Shown: piece by piece, positions 5,379 to 5,901 of the stretch
Position numbering within the stretch: position 1 is the first letter of the stretch
Layout: every line of letters starts with the position of its first letter
Assembly (NCBI GenBank): GCA_030622265.1
Contig: JAUXGG010000124.1
Span: forward strand, 1 to 5,901
Reading direction: 5' to 3'
DNA: 5,901 bases
DNA from: Candidatus Eiseniibacteriota bacterium
GTDB lineage: Bacteria > Arandabacterota > Arandabacteria > Arandabacterales > Arandabacteraceae
Notes under the pieces: generated by a model
The model's database searches: none
What the model saw: the letters and a program-made list of their open reading frames with translations, nothing else
Told to the model about the DNA's origin: nothing
Translations under genes and position numbers: made by a program

Positions 5379-5901
5379 TTCTGATGCTATCCAGGAAGCT
5401 CGTTCCCGCCTCGGTCTTGATCCCGAAGACCTCACCGATTGTAGCACCAAGATCCGAAAAAGTCTTCCTGGTTCCGAGATCCACTCCCTGCTTGAGGCCC
5501 TTCCCCCAGACAAGCAGGGGAACGTACTCCCGGGAGTGATCGGTGCTGGGCGTCGTGGGATCGTTTCCGTGATCCGCGGTTATGACAAGCAGGTCCCTCT
5601 CGGCGAGCGTCTCCATTATCCCGGGCAGCTCCCGGTCGAACTCCTCCAGGCCCTGCCTGAAACCGGCGATGTCATTACGATGGCCCCAGAGCGTGTCGAA
5701 GTCCACGAGGTTGGAAAAGATAAGACCCGTGTGAGGCTCACCCATGGTCTTGATGATCTTTCCGATGCCGTCCGCATTGGACCTGGTATGCGCCGAACCC
5801 GTGAAGCCGCGCTTGGAGAAGAGGTAATCCACCTTGCCGACGGAGATCGTCTCGAGGCCCTTTTCCTTCATCTGATCGAGAAGGGTCATCCGGGGCGGGC
5901 A
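5371..5901 (-). CDS. deoB: Phosphopentomutase, C-terminal part (5' end outside window)
   Basis: The last 176 residues of an alkaline-phosphatase-superfamily mutase that converts (deoxy)ribose-1-phosphate to the 5-phosphate, linking the phosphorylase to DeoC. The frame is open to the window edge and reads CPPR before an ATG at 5889. Because family members continue well upstream (full length about 390-410 residues), that ATG is internal. Counting from it, the metal ligands are Asp65 and His70 in DFDTLWGH, Asp106 and His107 in TADHGNDP, and His118 in TDHSREY. Their spacing equals that of Asp286, His291, Asp327, His328 and His339 of Bacillus cereus DeoB. The phosphorylated Thr lies in the missing half. 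It is the first gene of the operon visible here; the promoter and any earlier genes lie beyond 5901. Confidence 0.93.
   Translation of the reverse strand, partial: CPPRMTLLDQMKEKGLETISVGKVDYLFSKRGFTGSAHTRSNADGIGKIIKTMGEPHTGLIFSNLVDFDTLWGHRNDIAGFRQGLEEFDRELPGIMETLAERDLLVITADHGNDPTTPSTDHSREYVPLLVWGKGLKQGVDLGTRKTFSDLGATIGEVFGIKTEAGTSFLDSIRNG

Noticed and set aside
5379..5513. Longer cytidine deaminase start at 5513 giving 170 residues
   Set aside because: The extra 45 residues lie inside the deoB coding region in another frame and do not resemble any deaminase N-terminus. The ATG at 5378 gives the standard length and numbering.
5887..5889. ATG at 5889 as the true start of deoB
   Set aside because: The frame is open to the window edge and the preceding residues (PPR) fit internal DeoB sequence. 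The N-terminal half with the phosphorylated Thr would be missing, so the gene is cut by the window rather than short.

Overview
The window looks like chromosomal DNA of a GC-rich Gram-negative bacterium, probably an uncultured or anaerobic lineage of the Desulfobacterota/Nitrospirota/Acidobacteriota kind. That placement is inferred from the style of the proteins and the REP-like palindromes; no rRNA or other taxonomic marker is present. Nearly all the sequence is coding.

Layout. Positions 1-52 are a perfect 52-bp palindrome. It is followed by a plus-strand class A penicillin-binding protein (PBP1A type, 79-2127) that builds peptidoglycan. A second, imperfect palindrome (2138-2187) lies between this gene and a convergent minus-strand operon, and probably acts as a bidirectional terminator. 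From 5901 down to 2232 the minus strand carries five tightly packed genes, in transcription order: deoB (phosphopentomutase, 5' end outside the window), cdd (cytidine deaminase), an rpiB-family sugar-phosphate isomerase, deoC (deoxyribose-phosphate aldolase) and deoA (thymidine/pyrimidine phosphorylase). Three of the four junctions overlap and the fourth is a 21-nt gap.

Function. Together the five genes form a pyrimidine (deoxy)nucleoside salvage pathway. Cdd deaminates (deoxy)cytidine, DeoA releases the base and pentose-1-phosphate, DeoB gives the 5-phosphate, and DeoC splits deoxyribose-5-phosphate into glyceraldehyde-3-phosphate and acetaldehyde. The RpiB-like protein would act on the ribose branch.

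Main point of interest. DeoC and the RpiB-like protein both carry extra N-terminal segments that begin with a short amphipathic helix followed by a linker, the form of encapsulation peptide that directs enzymes into bacterial microcompartments (BMCs). DeoC plus RpiB is the signature pair of the 'sugar phosphate utilizing' (SPU) class of predicted BMC loci, as I recall it from the published BMC catalogue. No shell gene lies in the window, so this is a prediction: the operon is the cargo half of an acetaldehyde-confining nucleoside-degrading microcompartment, with shell genes nearby, most likely beyond position 5901. Two further oddities fit specialised enzymes: the RpiB-like protein has Asp where canonical RpiB has its catalytic Cys, and the DeoC linker contains a CxxCxxCxxC motif.
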